A stretch of DNA of 64,000 bases from Isoetes taiwanensis (taxonomy: Eukaryota; Streptophyta; Lycopodiopsida; Isoetales; Isoetaceae), in NCBI GenBank assembly GCA_021234155.1, contig JAJEKV010000018.1, positions 15,198,925 through 15,262,924 of the forward strand, read 5' to 3'. The first letter of the stretch is position 1, and each line of letters begins with the position of its first letter. Of this stretch, positions 20,331 to 33,100 are shown piece after piece. The notes under the pieces are model-generated. The model did not search any database. It had not been told where the DNA came from and saw only the letters and a list, made by a program, of their open reading frames with translations. The position numbers and the translations under genes are program-made.

Positions 20331-21804
20331 TGTGACGTCCCCTGCTCATGTACGATGCTCCCATCGTATAAGAACCAGAGTTCATCCCTCGTGCCAACGC
20401 TCATGTTGACGGAGGCTAACCAACAAGAACTCGACGGGGCAGAATGGACGTGTCATTCATCGCGTCACCCTCAGGATCGACCTAGCTGTGAAAGCGTAAT
20501 CAAATGTAAGCACATAGCGTCAAATACATGTAGTTTCACCTCGAAGGGTGGCTCACCATAACATAGCATCTGTAACAACAGTATCAGTAACACCAACGTA
20601 AGGGAAATCCTACCCAAGGCTTAAACTCAAGGGGATCGACTGACGGCTCGGCTCTCCAAAAGTCAAAGCAAATGGACTTCATATGGTCATTGGGTAGTCC
20701 GCTCCATCCGCCCCTCCTGTGCATACTTTGCAGAGTAGGCTGATAAGTCTTGGGGCTTGATTGTAGCCTGCTAGGTGCATAGCCAAAGGGGCTACTCTTG
20801 GGTTGTATCTCCCCAGTCCCGATGAGGCAGGAGAGGATCACTCCCTCCGGAGGCCCATTACAGGCGGCTAGAGAGCAACTGCTCATCTACGACTTGAACT
20901 CTACAGAGGCGATGCATCACCTAGGAGGTGTCGAGCCCATACCTTGCCCACATGCAGTGGCAAACTATCGGGCCTAGCCCACAATGTTTCCCGGCCATCG
21001 CTACGCACCAGAGGGATCAACTACAATGGGACATGTCCTTCTTATACGCTTGTATGCCCCGCCAGCCATAGCCAAGCAGGCTCTTATGCACAGGCTGCAT
21101 TAATTGGGAATTAATGAGGCTATCTAGGTACATCATCTACTAAGGCTTTTAGGGTCTCTACCCACCTGCCCAATACACAGGAGTGCGCATAGAGATAGAA
21201 CATCATCATCCATAGAACTGAAATATAGAATAACATCTAATCTATCTGTCTAAACATAATGGTTAGGTTCCTTCGTTAGAGGTTGAGATCTAAGGATCTA
21301 GAGGTCCTCTAATGCTAAGAAAAGATGCAAACTCGGCCTAATGTCGGTTGGAAAGTCGGCATTGTATAACAGATCATCTACATACCGGATCCTTGGCTCG
21401 CTCCAACTCCTTGGAAGGCGTCCATGCTCTCATACTGGTCTGGGATGATCGAATTCGGGTGATCTGTTGGGTGATGCGAGCTTCACGGCGTCTGGTAGGC
21501 AGGAATGGTCCAAGCGCTTGGTGAGGCAAGCTCTTGGAGACTGGAATCCGGGAAAGGAAAGTTTAGGGTTCTAGTCTCTTTTACATGATTCTTTTAAGGT
21601 TAGGGTAAAAAAGTCACGTAGGGCCTTGCCACGTGGCAAAATGGGGTTATATGCACATGTTAAAGGCATGTGCAATATAAGAAGTTGCCCCATAGGGTAC
21701 AACCCTTTACGGTCGCCATGTACATGTCGTCAAAGTCGACATGTACTAGTGACATGGCAGTATAATATACGTATTCATACCATATATTATGCTGGAACGT
21801 CACA
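20331..21804 (-). repeat. 5' LTR of H3-like element (minus strand), 1474 bp
   Basis: On the minus strand it starts TGTGACGTTCCAGC (21804) and ends GACGTCACA (20331). The start matches the LTR start of element X (TGTGACGTTCCAGG). Internal blocks are also shared, notably the segment around 20695-20740, which matches X at about 39870-39905 in opposite orientation. Other parts have diverged, so these are related but distinct subfamilies. Confidence 0.88.
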
Positions 21805-22055
21805 CTATTAGATCGAAAGGTGAGAATAAATCCTAGCCATTAAGTTTTTATATTAAATGACAATTTTTTATTATAATAGTGAGGTGGCAACGCATTCATG
21901 AATTGGATTTTCTTGGAAGCTTCCTTTTTTAATCGTCTTCAAAGGTACGTCACTTGCAATAGAGGGGTTGGATGAAGGTGGAGTCTGCGCCATTAGATTC
22001 TTCCCATCGAGAGCTTTTCAATGAGTGGTAGTTGGAGCCAATGTGGTCGAATTCC
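21805..22055. other. Unassigned flank of H3-like element
   Basis: No ORF or element end recognised. It is AT-rich, followed by the GGAATCT-type array. Confidence 0.4.
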
Positions 22056-22547
22056 TAGAAGCTTCTTGGAATCTTAGAATTTTACAAAATCTATGGTAAT
22101 TTAGGGGAATCTTCAGAGGATCTTAGAGAATCTAAAGGAATCCCAAGAGAATCTTAGTGAATCTATGGGAACCTGAAGGTAATCTATAGGAATGTTAGGG
22201 GAATCTAAGGGAATCTGCATAAAATATTGAGAATCTAGAGGAATCTTGATGGAATCTTGAAGAATCTAGGGAATCTACATAAAGTCTACAGGATCTGGAG
22301 GAATATCAAGAGAATCTTAAGGAATCTATGGGGGTTCAAGAGAATCTTTGGGATCTAGGGGAATCTAAAAGAATCTTCCTAAACTCTTTGAGTACCTAGG
22401 GTAATCTTATGGAATCTTTGAGAATCTTTGTAAAGTCATGGAAATATAGAGGTATCTTTGGAGAATCTAGGGGAATGTAGAATCTATAGGAATCTAGGAG
22501 AATCTACATAGACTCTTGGGAAATCTAGAGGAATCTTGGGATAATCT
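22056..22547. repeat. Degenerate GGAATCT-type short repeat array
   Basis: About 490 bp in which GAATCT, GGAATCT and TAGGGGAATCT recur every 8-20 bases with variable spacing. It is a decayed simple or minisatellite-like array. No coding frame is supported. It ends exactly where the left LTR of the second Copia element starts. Confidence 0.85.
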
Positions 22548-23203
22548 TATAAGGAATTTGTCAGTTTGTAAGGAATTTGTCAGTTTTTAAGGAACTTGTA
22601 AGTTCATATCATAATCTCGCATAATTAAAGACCTAAAGCCTCAGGTGCAGCAAGGGATAACTGAGAAATATATCTAGACAAATAAAGCAGAACAGTTCAG
22701 TTGAAAAACATACAGAGTTATACAGAGATAATAAGAAAGTTTCAGTGCTGAGTTGATTCATATTAAAGACATACATTTGACTATTCATAGGCTAAATATT
22801 AAAACCTAATAATAGTCGTATGATGTAAATATGTGATTAGGAACCATTGGTTATTTTATTCAGAACCATTGGAAAAGGTATTTATGGAAAGATACATTGT
22901 AAATTTGATCGGCCCAATTATTTGGAACCATTTATCATTTGAAAATCTCGGTTTAATGAGACCTTGACAAACTAGAGAGAAGGAGGAGGTCGGTCCGGCA
23001 GACAGGCTGGAACTGACCATATATCAATAAGCTAAGATGTACAAAGTTCCCAGTTTTCGATAAATCGACTTCATTTTTGTGGAAGGTTTGTATCCATTCA
23101 GTCATCGAATGCATTGATATTATGTAATTGAATTCAATGGTCCAATGGTTAAATAACCAAAGGAAAAGTTTGTGAAACAAATTTAATAAGCATAGATTGT
23201 GTT
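22548..23203 (+). repeat. Left LTR of second Copia element, part 1
   Basis: Aligns with 38454-38690 (GTAAGTTCATATCATAATCT and onward). It has a local 19-bp duplication near 22555-22590. The last 16 bases (23188-23203) are the LINE target site AAGCATAGATTGTGTT, repeated at 30022-30037. Confidence 0.9.
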
Positions 23204-23300
23204 AGCCACCTTAGTAAGAAATTCTTGTCCAATGCGAAAATGAACGTTAGGCGCTCAAGACGCGCCACCGCCCGAACTCGGAGAGGAGTTCCCCAACCCA

Positions 23301-25849
23301 ATGGATGAGGCTTTGCTTGAAGCTGTTCTCCAGGGCTTGGGGATTACTCATGTCTCTGAAGAATTCGAGCAATCCATTAACCTAGTGGAAAATTTGATTA
23401 GAGTAGCCTTTGAAACGAACTCTAGAATTGGTTTTTGTAGGATTGGATTCAACTTCTTCTATCTGTGCATCTTGTGTTTCGACAGGCCGGGATCTCTCAG
23501 GGTTGCTATTCACAATTCACAGCCATATCTTGGAGGCAGATTTGAGAGAAATCTATTCACTATGAGTGCCCCGACTGAATTTGGTGTGGAACCGATATTT
23601 CATTGGGCTTCCTTCTTCGACACACAACCGCCAAACATATTAGGGACATAGACGTAGTAGTTTGGAGGTTTCTTGTAGCAAATTAGGGTCTGATCGAAGT
23701 TCATAGGGTTACGGGCGAGAGCTGGATCCTCGGCGAAGACGCAATTTTAGGATCTTTAGATTGCCTTTCATAGGGTACAGTGTTTTCCACGGTTTCAAGA
23801 TTTTTAAAAAAAGGGGGTTTCGAGTTACTCCTTGGGGCCGGAGGAAGAAGTTTGAAGTTCGGATCCTCCCCTTCTCTTTGTAATCGCCAAATCTTTCCGT
23901 CTCACATTGCCTACAAGATGTCGAGGAAAAATAGCGGAACCCGGTGCCTCAAGGGGAGCGAAGGAGATTGAAGATGAAGAGTGGACTCGAGATATTACGG
24001 CTTGGCAAACCGAATGATCACGGGTTGGAAATTGCTCAAAGACATCCACATAGGGCTGCAAATCATCCAAGACCAACAGAAGGCGCGGCGTGTGCATGGG
24101 AATCCAAGAGGAGGTGGCGATTACAAAGATGCGGGGGATAGAATGTTCAAGATTGACGATGACTACTGGGAAGGCAGGGCCAGTGATGGGGACTGGGTTT
24201 GGAATATGTGGGGATACGCTCAAGAAATGGACACATGCCTATACAAGCTAATAACGGTGAAGCAGGGCCACACGGAAACGGACTGTTGTAGTCTCAAGAA
24301 CGGAATTTTCAGGGCATCCATGAACGAGATGTTAGCAAAGATCAAGGACCTTATTATCCAGTGGGATAGTCTGAGGGGTACCACCAAGGCAAGCATAAGA
24401 TTAATCAGGAGATGGGAGGATGCTGAGGATCATGTTATCGAAAAACACAGAAAAGCCTTTAGATCAAGGCTGAAGGTTGAAGAAATCCCCAAAGTTCTGG
24501 CAACATCCCTGGAAGTTTACGAGATGAGGCTGAAGAAGAATGCGAAGAAATGTACCATTAAGGATAGCAACGGATTCTTCAATCCGGTGGAGGTGGACTC
24601 TGGACTCGGATTGGTATGAAAATTGTAATGGCGTCAAGATGTCGGGGCTCAACATCCTCGAAAACAAAAGATCGGAGAGGACAAGATCAACAACGCCATT
24701 CCGATGATGGGTAAAGGGACAAAGCGAAAGGTTTGAACTCTCATTTGTCTTATAAGAATGTTCTAATGAAGAATGAGACTCTAAATTTCCCCACGAAGTT
24801 TACGGTTGTAGTAAGGCCGATAGTGACGAGGGATTTCATTGATCTTCTTGAGGTGCATGATTCCTCTGCTACTGACAATTTCACCAGAAAAGCTTTTTTT
24901 ATCCATTTCCCGCTTAGATGTCCCTCGCTGGGTGATGTTAAACTCTGGATCACTAAAAGCCAGCATGTTCCCATTTTGTCTATTCTTAAAATGGATAATA
25001 AAACCTATCAGTTGTTTTGCGGGGATGAGCGAGTGTCCACTCTATTCTTAGAAAGAAACATGACTTCATCTCTAACTCTCCCTTTTACATTATGAGATGG
25101 CGGATTTCATCCCAGGGAAAGAGGAGGGTATAAGCACCTCCACTTGGATCACCTTCCCGAACCTCCCTCCGGCTTTCTGGACTAAATCTCATCTAGCCAC
25201 CATTTCCAGAAATCTTGGGGAAGTTCTTGAGATCAATATTCCTCAAACAAATTTTCCCCGGCGTGCATCTCTAAACCCATAAACTCCGTTGGAATAATAC
25301 CCTCAAGACCGGGATCGGTGCTAGCAAGTTTATTGACCTTAGGATCACAGTATTCCAAAACCCCCAGAAAAGGGGGACCTAAAGGTAAAGAGCCCTACAT
25401 TTCGGGAGGAAATCAAGCAGACACAGGTTCCCAAAAGAGCAATAAAGAGATGGAGAGGGATAATGGCTCTACATCAAGAATTGGAAGGCTAGCGCAGACA
25501 TTAAAGATCTGCTTTGATCCCAACTTTCTAAAGTATCAACCCCATCAAATGAGATTGAAAATTGATGAGAATATGGTGGTTACGATCGAAAATGTTAACC
25601 TTTCTCTTAAAATTGACACGGGGACATCTTCTTGTCTATTCCAAAATCCACGATATCCCAAAAGTGTGGGAGGACACTAAGTTTGATCGAAATATTGAGA
25701 ACCCGATTGAGGCCGAGGAGCAAGGATGGAAGATTGTGGATAAAAGGAAAGAAAGGGCAAAAAGAAATTTTATCAAGGCCCCAGTGAGTCAGGTCCCGAA
25801 AATCCACTATCCAAAATTTGGACAAGTGGTAGGAAGGTATAAATATTAA
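23301..25849 (+). pseudogene. LINE ORF1 (DUF4283-like), fragmented
   Basis: Begins MDEALLEAVLQGLGITHVSEE at 23301 and passes through several frames (23301-23651, 23981-24619, 24733-25095, 25097-25282, 25318-25849). The segment STWITFPNLPPAFWTKSHL with following IPQTNF resembles the W-x-x-F-P-x-L-P motif of the DUF4283 domain in plant L1 ORF1 proteins. The middle part at 24000-24600 is charged and helical. ORF1 proteins bind element RNA. It is broken by at least four frameshifts or stops. Confidence 0.6.
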
Positions 25850-25867
25850 TGGATAGGAGAATTAAGC

Positions 25868-26640
25868 GTGTTTACACGGAATCTCCAGGGCATCAATAAT
25901 GGTGGCAAAAGGGACAGATTAAAGGTTTGCTTATCCACTCTTCTCCCGGATATTATTTTCTTTCAAGAGCACAAAATTCATGACTCCAATCACCAGGTAA
26001 TGATTGGAAGGACCCTTCCTCCTGGTTATGATTTATGGTCTAATCCTGCTAATGATTCCTCTGCAGGGATAGCTATAGCTTGGAAGGATAATTTAAATTT
26101 TTCGGATAAGTATATGGTTAATGGTAGAGAAGGAAGGTGGCAGATTTTATTATGTACCCTTCTTGGAATCAGAATTGCCTTAGTTAATATTTATGCCTTT
26201 AATAATCCTGGTGATAGGATAGGTATCGGAGCGAGTTAAGAAACGATCTAGATAACATCAATTTGATGAGTGTATTCTTGGGGAGACCTCAACATGGTTA
26301 CTAATGATTTTATGAAAAATAAAATTCACAGGGCCTTTAGGAGCTCAAGAGAAGAAAGCTTGGGGTAATCTTATCAACAGTCATAATCTAACATTGGCAA
26401 GAACTAAGCCCAATTCATATAGTTGGACCCGGACAAGAGAAGTGATCCCACCCTTTGTCTTCATGACGGGTTTTATTTATCCGAGAATCTACGGAATTTT
26501 AGCAATAGAGTTGTTAATTTGGAGGGTTATACTCTCTCGATCATTACCCCCCAGCAATTATCTCGGATAGGACTTATTAGGAAAAAGAAAACTTATTTCA
26601 AATTGAATACTAACTTTTGGATCGGGAAGATTTTTTAGAC
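25868..26640 (+). pseudogene. LINE ORF2 endonuclease domain (APE type), broken
   Basis: RNLQGINNGGKRDRLK, then IIFFQEHKIHD (the conserved Q-E-H-K/T box with the metal-binding Glu), then AGIAIAWKDN and VNIYAFNNPGDR, are the order of an apurinic-type endonuclease that nicks the target site. The frame breaks near 26238. Remnants continue in other frames, with the SYSWTRTREV-like segment near 26420 before another break. Confidence 0.8.
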
Positions 26641-26719
26641 GAGGTTGGAGCGAGGTTACTTCCAGTTTTCCCAAGCCCGAGGGTAACTTTGGTTGGATGT
26701 TTTGGTGGATAGTGGTTTC

Positions 26720-28763
26720 CAAAGCCATAAAAATTGGCTAAAAGAATGGGGAAGAGTGTGCATCAACAGAAAATAGCCACGCTTACTAACACGAGAGAAT
26801 CTCTCTTTCTTGCTCGAGAGGACACGAAGGGCGACATTAAAGCGGACATCGAGAGAGAGGAGATCAAAATTGCACAAGGTTGGAGGCTTAAGGCCAAAAT
26901 AAGGGAAATCAAGGATGATGAGAGGTGTAGTTCGAAGTTCTTCTTTGCCAAAGCCAAAGGGAGAATAAAAAGAAATCACATCTTTGATATAAAGGTTGGG
27001 GATGAGGTGATTGTAGAGGAAGATCTAATTAAGCGTGGCAGCCAATCGAAACTTCACCAACATTATGGGAACCAAGGCTGATTATGCATAATAGGATGGA
27101 TGGTTTCATTAATATTCAGCCTAGAGTGACAAATGGAGGATAATCTCACTATCCATAGGTCTTTCACAAATAATGAGATTCTCCAAACTGCCCGAGAAAA
27201 TGGATAAGGGGAAAACTCCCGGACCCGATGGTCTACCAGTGGAATTCTTCCTCAAGGCTTGGCCTTTACTCGGGGATAGCATAACAAATATGGCTAACGA
27301 GTTCAGGGAAAAGAAATGTTTGGATGCCAGGATAAATACTAGTTTGATAGCATTGATTCCTAAGGTGGACATGCCAGCATCGTTCTCAGATTATAGGCCT
27401 ATTTCCCTATCAAACGTGGTTTACAAGTTAATTTCAGGGACGATTGCAAGAAGGCTCAAGCCTATCCTTGATAAAATTATAAGTTCCTCTCAAGCTGCAT
27501 ATCTCAAGGACAGATTCATTTTGGATAATGTGGTGACAGCTATTCTTGGCCTCAACTGGGCTAAGGATTCCAAGCAGGATATAGCCCTACTAAAGCTGGA
27601 TATAACAAAGGCATTAAAACCACGATCGGTGGAGCTTCCTCGGTAAATCTTTGCGGGGCTATGGGTTTTTCTCAAGAGGTGACTCGGATCTTTAAAGCTA
27701 TTCTCAACAACTCAAGATCCTCATTACGATCAATGGTGATTTGCAGTCCCTTTTTCCTTTGAAAAGGGGGTAAAACAAGGGGTGCCCCTGCCCCCTTCCT
27801 TTTCCTAATCATTATGGAGGCCCTCCATTGCAAATTGGAGGAGGCCAAGAACTCCAATCTAATTCAAGGGCTAAATCTTCGAGAAAACCATGAAGGAGTT
27901 GACCAATTCTGAATGGTCACTTTCTGACGACACTTTTATTATGTTATCTATGGATCTTGAGTCCATTACCAAACCAGATAATTACGGAAGCCTTTGGAGA
28001 TGTTTCAGTTGCGGGATCAACCCTATCAAATCAAAGGTCTTGGCTAAGGATCAGGTAAAGGGGAGCACACGGCAGACATTTTGGGGGCTGTAAGTATATC
28101 TCCCCTCGTCTCCCTCAAAAAATTCTGGGAATACCCTATGCTTTAAAAAGTAGCCCTTCTGATATTTGGGCTGATATTATAGAAAAATTTCAAAAAAAGG
28201 TGGATAACCTAAATTCGAAGTATATCTCAAAGCAGGGAAGGGCAATTATAGCTAATTCTGTCATTTCCTCATCACATGTTTACCAGTCCTCGGTTATCCT
28301 TGCCCCAAAAAAGGTTTCTAACAAATTGCAAAGTATAATTGGCAGGTACATCTCTTGTGGCCAAAACAGAAGGTGCTGGACTCCGGTGGCTATGGCAGAA
28401 TGCTGCAAAAAGAAAAAGGATGGTGGATTGGGGGTTATAAACATTGAAAAGCAGGGGATGGCCCTGGCAGCTAAATACTTTTTCAAGGCAGCCCATAATT
28501 TGATCAGGCATCCGGTATCCATCATCATCAGGCACTATTTAAGCAAGTGTTGGTCCTTTGGTTGGAGGCAGGTCAAAATTGTTCTTCCTTATGCCATTTA
28601 CTTCCCATTTACTGTACCAAAGTCTGTCCCAGCTTTAATCAAGAAATGGATTAAAGCTTGGAATATGACGAAGGGTTTATTTAACTGGGATAAAGGCTTA
28701 TCCATGGACCAATCTATTTTCTGGAACCCTGCCATTTTAACTAACGATCCCCTTTATGTTTAG
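26720..28763 (+). pseudogene. LINE ORF2 reverse transcriptase, broken
   Basis: The 26734 frame is a helical linker. The RT core starts with KGKTPGPDGLPVEFF (27205 on) and then IALIPKVDMPASFSDYRPIS, FILDNVVTAI and LLKLDITKA. The frame is lost near 27640; KQGCP (about 27775) and SDDTFIM (about 27915-27945, in place of YADD) follow in other frames. From 28200 the thumb region reads NSKYISKQGRAIIANSVISS. The expected Tyr-Ala of the catalytic box is Leu-Ser, though the two Asp remain. Confidence 0.85.
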
Positions 28764-30021
28764 CATGTCATTTTCCAGATCAGGCAAAGCTTTGGAGAAA
28801 CAAAGGAGTAAACCTAATCAGGGATATGTACAATGAAGATGGGATCATACCATTTGAAAACTCGATCTGGCGGAGGAGGGAGAAAAACCGTAAAAATCTC
28901 TACAACAACATCGCAATACTACATTCTGAGGGCCGGTGGAGAGAGGAGGATGATAACTGGAATAGTCATGGCGAGAACCACCCTAACGATAAAAGATGGC
29001 CTATAGGTTTCTCATGAGGGGAGAATTCAATGACCATCCGGAGAAATGGGGAGCAGATAGAGATAGATGTAGGAGGAATTTGAAGTTTATGTGGTCTAGC
29101 CCGATCTACCCTAAGATAAAGTCATTCATGTGGCAGCTATGGCACAAAGCTCTAGCCACAAATCACAAGAGATATAGAATGCGGATGGCGGAGACTCGAT
29201 GTATGTCCAAGATGCTTGGGACAAAGAGAAGACGAGAACCACCTTTTCGGGGAATGTATTTGGTGCGAATGGATCTTGGAGTTAGCTTCCCCATTTCACG
29301 GGCTATAACCTCTTCTATGAGCTCCATAGAATTCTTCATGCCTCATAACCCGAATGGTGGAGAATCTACATTCTTCTATGGAGGATGTGGAAAGGAAGGA
29401 ATACGCTTATCTTTAATAATGAAATCATTCACCCTAAAGCGCTTATCGGTGATTTCATATGATATTAAATGGATTAATGACGCCATCTAATCTTACACTC
29501 TTGTCATTGGCTTTTGCGGGGATTATCTTCATATTGGTTCGGAAAATCAAATGGAAGAAGACGGATCCCACAACCAACATGGAATGGATCAAGATTTTTG
29601 GGCGCCAAAACCGCAAGGGCATGAGGAACCGTGCTTATGTAATTCTTTGCTTTGTGACCAGCCTCAGGACGTTCGAAGAGACCTTTTATGTCGGGCCAAG
29701 GGCAAGTGGGGAAGATTCAACATGACCAAAGCTGCATCTTGCTTATGCACCTGTTGCATCCTATCCATTATGGTTAGGGGGAGAGGAAGAAAAATCACGA
29801 ACTATAATCTCAGGGCTCCCTTCTGATTTCAGGGAAATCTAGAATCTGACATCACTTTATTTTGGACCGAAAGTAGCTCATGATCTGATCGCTTTATCTT
29901 TATCCTTAAACTCTATATAAAAATAACTCTTAAGTTATTAAGGTTCTGGGTTATACTTCCCTGTAAAAAGTAAATTTTGTAACTTTATCTATATATCAAT
30001 ATACAGGCCTTCAATTAAAAA
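28764..30021 (+). pseudogene. LINE ORF2 C-terminal region and 3' end
   Basis: Fragments with FMWSSPIYPKIKSFMWQLWH (about 29085-29145) resemble the zinc-binding region that follows RT in plant L1 ORF2. The Cys/His residues are mostly out of frame. Beyond 29830 the sequence is non-coding and ends in an A-rich tail at 30016-30023. Confidence 0.65.
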
Positions 30022-30037
30022 AAGCATAGATTGTGTT

Positions 30038-30137
30038 GCTATGCTATGGAAGAGTCATTATTTGATTGAGGTGGTTTTATTGTGAGTGCATAAGTTGTGC
30101 ATTGATCTTGAGATTGTTTGAACCCTAAATTCTAACA
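30038..30137 (+). repeat. Left LTR of second Copia element, part 2
   Basis: The LTR continues after the LINE and ends AAATTCTAACA at 30137. The right LTR is truncated before this part, so no paired copy exists here for comparison. Confidence 0.8.
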
Positions 30138-30138
30138 A

Positions 30139-30150
30139 TGGTATTAGAGC
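30139..30150 (+). other. Primer-binding site of second Copia element
   Basis: TGGTATTAGAGC, one base from the initiator-Met type PBS, one base after the LTR end. Confidence 0.85.
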
Positions 30151-30166
30151 TGGTTTGCAGACAAAG

Positions 30167-33100
30167 ATGTCTAGCAGATTTGGTGCAAGTTTATTGAATG
30201 CAATAGATGTATTCAAGGGAGTGTTGAAGGTGTTCCTGGCAAAGCCTTCAACTTCAGTGGTTTAGAACCTCCAGGTTGCTTGAGGCAACCACTCTGAGTG
30301 AAAAAATCACAAGAATGCTCAAACAATGGTTAAGAACTGCTTTCCCTAAAGAGAAAAAAAGCCTGCCTTGCAAGAATGCATGCCAAATGCAAACTAAAGG
30401 GTTTTTACTCATGATTCTTGATTCTAGAGCTGCACAGGACCTTGAAGGATGTTGGGAAAAAAGTCAGATGGATTTTGATAAGAGCAAGCTTGTCAAATAA
30501 GCATTCCTGGCCAGGTCAATTTTTGGTCAATATCCCTGGCAGAGAGTTAAATTTTCAAACTCGATAAAGGTAGCTTCTTTTTTAGATCTGATGCTTCAAT
30601 CCCTTTCTAAAATGTCTGCACGCAATGCTCCAGAGTGCCTTTTGCAGAAAGTTGTATATCTTTTTGGAAAGTTGATTTTTTTTTATATCTACCTGTCACA
30701 AAGTATGAGCAGCTGATAAATTTGGAATTGCTAGGTGTTCGGATGCATCTTTCTTGCTTTTCTATGCATTGTTAATGCCTACAATGACTATGCCAATGAA
30801 CTGATGAAGGTTACTTGAGCAGAATATAAGTATGGAGTTGCAATTGCAAATCAATGACCCTGTGGTGCAGGCTTGAACTTCTACCAATCAATCAAGCAGA
30901 CATTATGATTACCATGAACTTATACTATAGATGCTTATATGCAATGCTTCTTCTTTTTTCCTTTCTCGAAGTAAGATGCAAAGGCTAAGTAATGTGTGGG
31001 AATGATCTCTGTCACAAAATCAATAGAAAGCACTCATAAATGTGTCAACAAGGCTCGGATTTTCATTCAACTTAGGATCACACAGGCAAACAATAATAAT
31101 CCCAAACTTTAAGTCTTGGGCACAGGATGAAAAAGGTATATGATCAAGTAAACAGCACAAATTTGTCAATAATTCATGCAGAATATCATGTTTGGAAGGC
31201 AGAATCAAGCTCCAGATGTATGAACCGGTCCTTCTTCAAGGTAATCAATCCGTCTTTCACCTCAAAGCCCTCGAAAATCTTCTGAGAACAAAACCTCCTT
31301 TTAAAATTCCCTTGTTTATCTCTGTTCTTGGCCAATCCGGACTAATGTCTTATTTTTTAGCGTATGTGATGAATTCTTGTTGTCATACAGGACAATCCGA
31401 CAGCCCGAGGTCATGATTGGCCGGATCTTGGCATTTCCAGATATTAGGGTTCTTGACAATTTTTTCAAAATATCATATAGGAAGACCAAGGTATATAACA
31501 ACAAACAAAATCAATATTATTAATAAATAGCGTGTTATATCCACATGGGCCTCGGTACCTCCACACCCCACCCACGTAGGATATACCATGTGGCCCTTGG
31601 AGGGGGGGTATTTTTTTTGCAATATAGGGTCATGCACGATTCCCAAGAAATCATATTTGAAGGCCCAAATAAACAATTTTTTTGAATTTCTGTTTTGCAA
31701 AAAGGATCTTTTTTTATGCTCTCAAGGATGGCGGAATCTTTTTTTGCAAAAGAGGTTTTTCAATTTTTGCTTTGAAAAGGGGTATAAGAATGGTGATGTG
31801 GCATGTAGGCATGATGAGTTGGCAATGCAAGGATGACATGGCAAGTAGGAGTGATGAGGTGTCAAACAACTTGGCTAAGAATTTTTTTTCTAGTCAAAAC
31901 ATGAAATGATATGGAGATGATGTGTATGACATGTGGATGATGATGTGGAGGTGTAGGTGATGATGTGGCAAGATAATATGTGATGTGGCAAGATAATATG
32001 TCACCCTTATGAACTTATACACTTTAAATTGAAGAATTTTTGCAAAGTATGGAATTTCAAAGGGGTGACACGTGTATGATGTGACATGGCAATGAAGGTG
32101 ACATGTATGGTGACTTGGCCCTTTTTGAATGATGCCATAGGTCAATTTAAGTACCAATGCATATAATTTGCATTTTCTAGGCAAATTTTGACTCTTACTT
32201 GCTTCCCTTAGGAATTTTGCAATCTCTCTCACCATTTGACTTCTAGAGAGAGGAATTTGACCTTTGACCATGTGTATGACAAGTCAAGTGGAGATTTGTA
32301 TTTCAATGAGATGGTGATGGTGGTGGTATGGTAAGTGTGTGTGGGATGTGAATGACATGTAAAGGAGAAGTTTTGACTAGAAAAATCTTCTAGGCCAATT
32401 TGCCTTAGGAGATGAAATGTAGGCATGGAGCTTGGGGTCTCATGGGCATATTTATGCGAAGAACTCAAATAGTAGCATCACATACCAAGAACTCTTCAAG
32501 GGGTCTTCAACTCTTCAACATTTGCTTGAATCACCTTCCATGACTTGCTTGTGTGATTTTTGTCAAATGTCCTCACCATGGTCGTCAAGTCTTCTTACAT
32601 TCTCCTTGTATATCTAAGTTCCAATCAAAGTGTGAGCATGAGAATATAAAAGTGTGTCTTGCTCTTCCATGCTGCCATAGCATGGCAGCAGGGAGATTCA
32701 GGCTTCCAAGTATGGAAGGAAAAGGTGAAGCATGTTCTTCAAGTAGAAGATCTTTGGGATCTTATAGAATCAGCTGAAGGAGAAAACAACATAGTAAGTT
32801 CCAGAAGGAGAAATGTGACTGTGGTAAATGAAGGGAGTTCTTCTTCCAATGAAGAACAATCTATGGTAGACCAGACAAGAGAAGTTAGTGTAACTTCTGG
32901 AGGAACTATAGTTGTTGAAAATGCCAAAATTCTTGAAGCTCAAGGTATCACAATGAGCAACATAAGTTCCAGTATTGTATTAAAGATAAGAGGCGTGAGT
33001 TCTAAATAAATGTGGAATTATATGCTGCTAACCTATGAGGCTAAGACATCTTCTCAGGTTGGCTTGCTGGAGAATGAACCGAGGAGGCTAAAATTCCAGA

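Larger units (their letters stand above)
18044..21804 (-). mobile_element. Truncated LTR retrotransposon carrying a histone-H3-like ORF
   Basis: On the minus strand the order is LTR (21804 to 20331), PBS (20329-20316), two palindromic repeats, an H3-like coding region (19695-18548), then two more palindromic repeats. No RT, integrase or second LTR is visible, so the 3' part is missing. The boundary near 18044 is approximate. The LTR shares clear segments with the LTR of element X (38691-40313), for example GCAAAGTATGCACAGGAGG, so both belong to one Ty3/Gypsy family. The H3-like ORF occupies the position where gag normally starts. Confidence 0.8.
23204..30021 (+). mobile_element. L1-like LINE, 6.8 kb, with 16-bp TSD
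   Basis: Flanked by a 16-bp target duplication AAGCATAGATTGTGTT (23188-23203 and 30022-30037), and ends in a short A-rich tail (CAATTAAAAAA) just before the right copy. The interior has ORF1 (RNA-binding-type), then endonuclease, RT and a C-terminal region, in the order of plant L1 elements. The length is near full for this class. Many frameshifts and stops make it inactive. It sits inside the left LTR of the Copia element, whose sequence rejoins when LINE and one TSD are removed. Confidence 0.93.
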
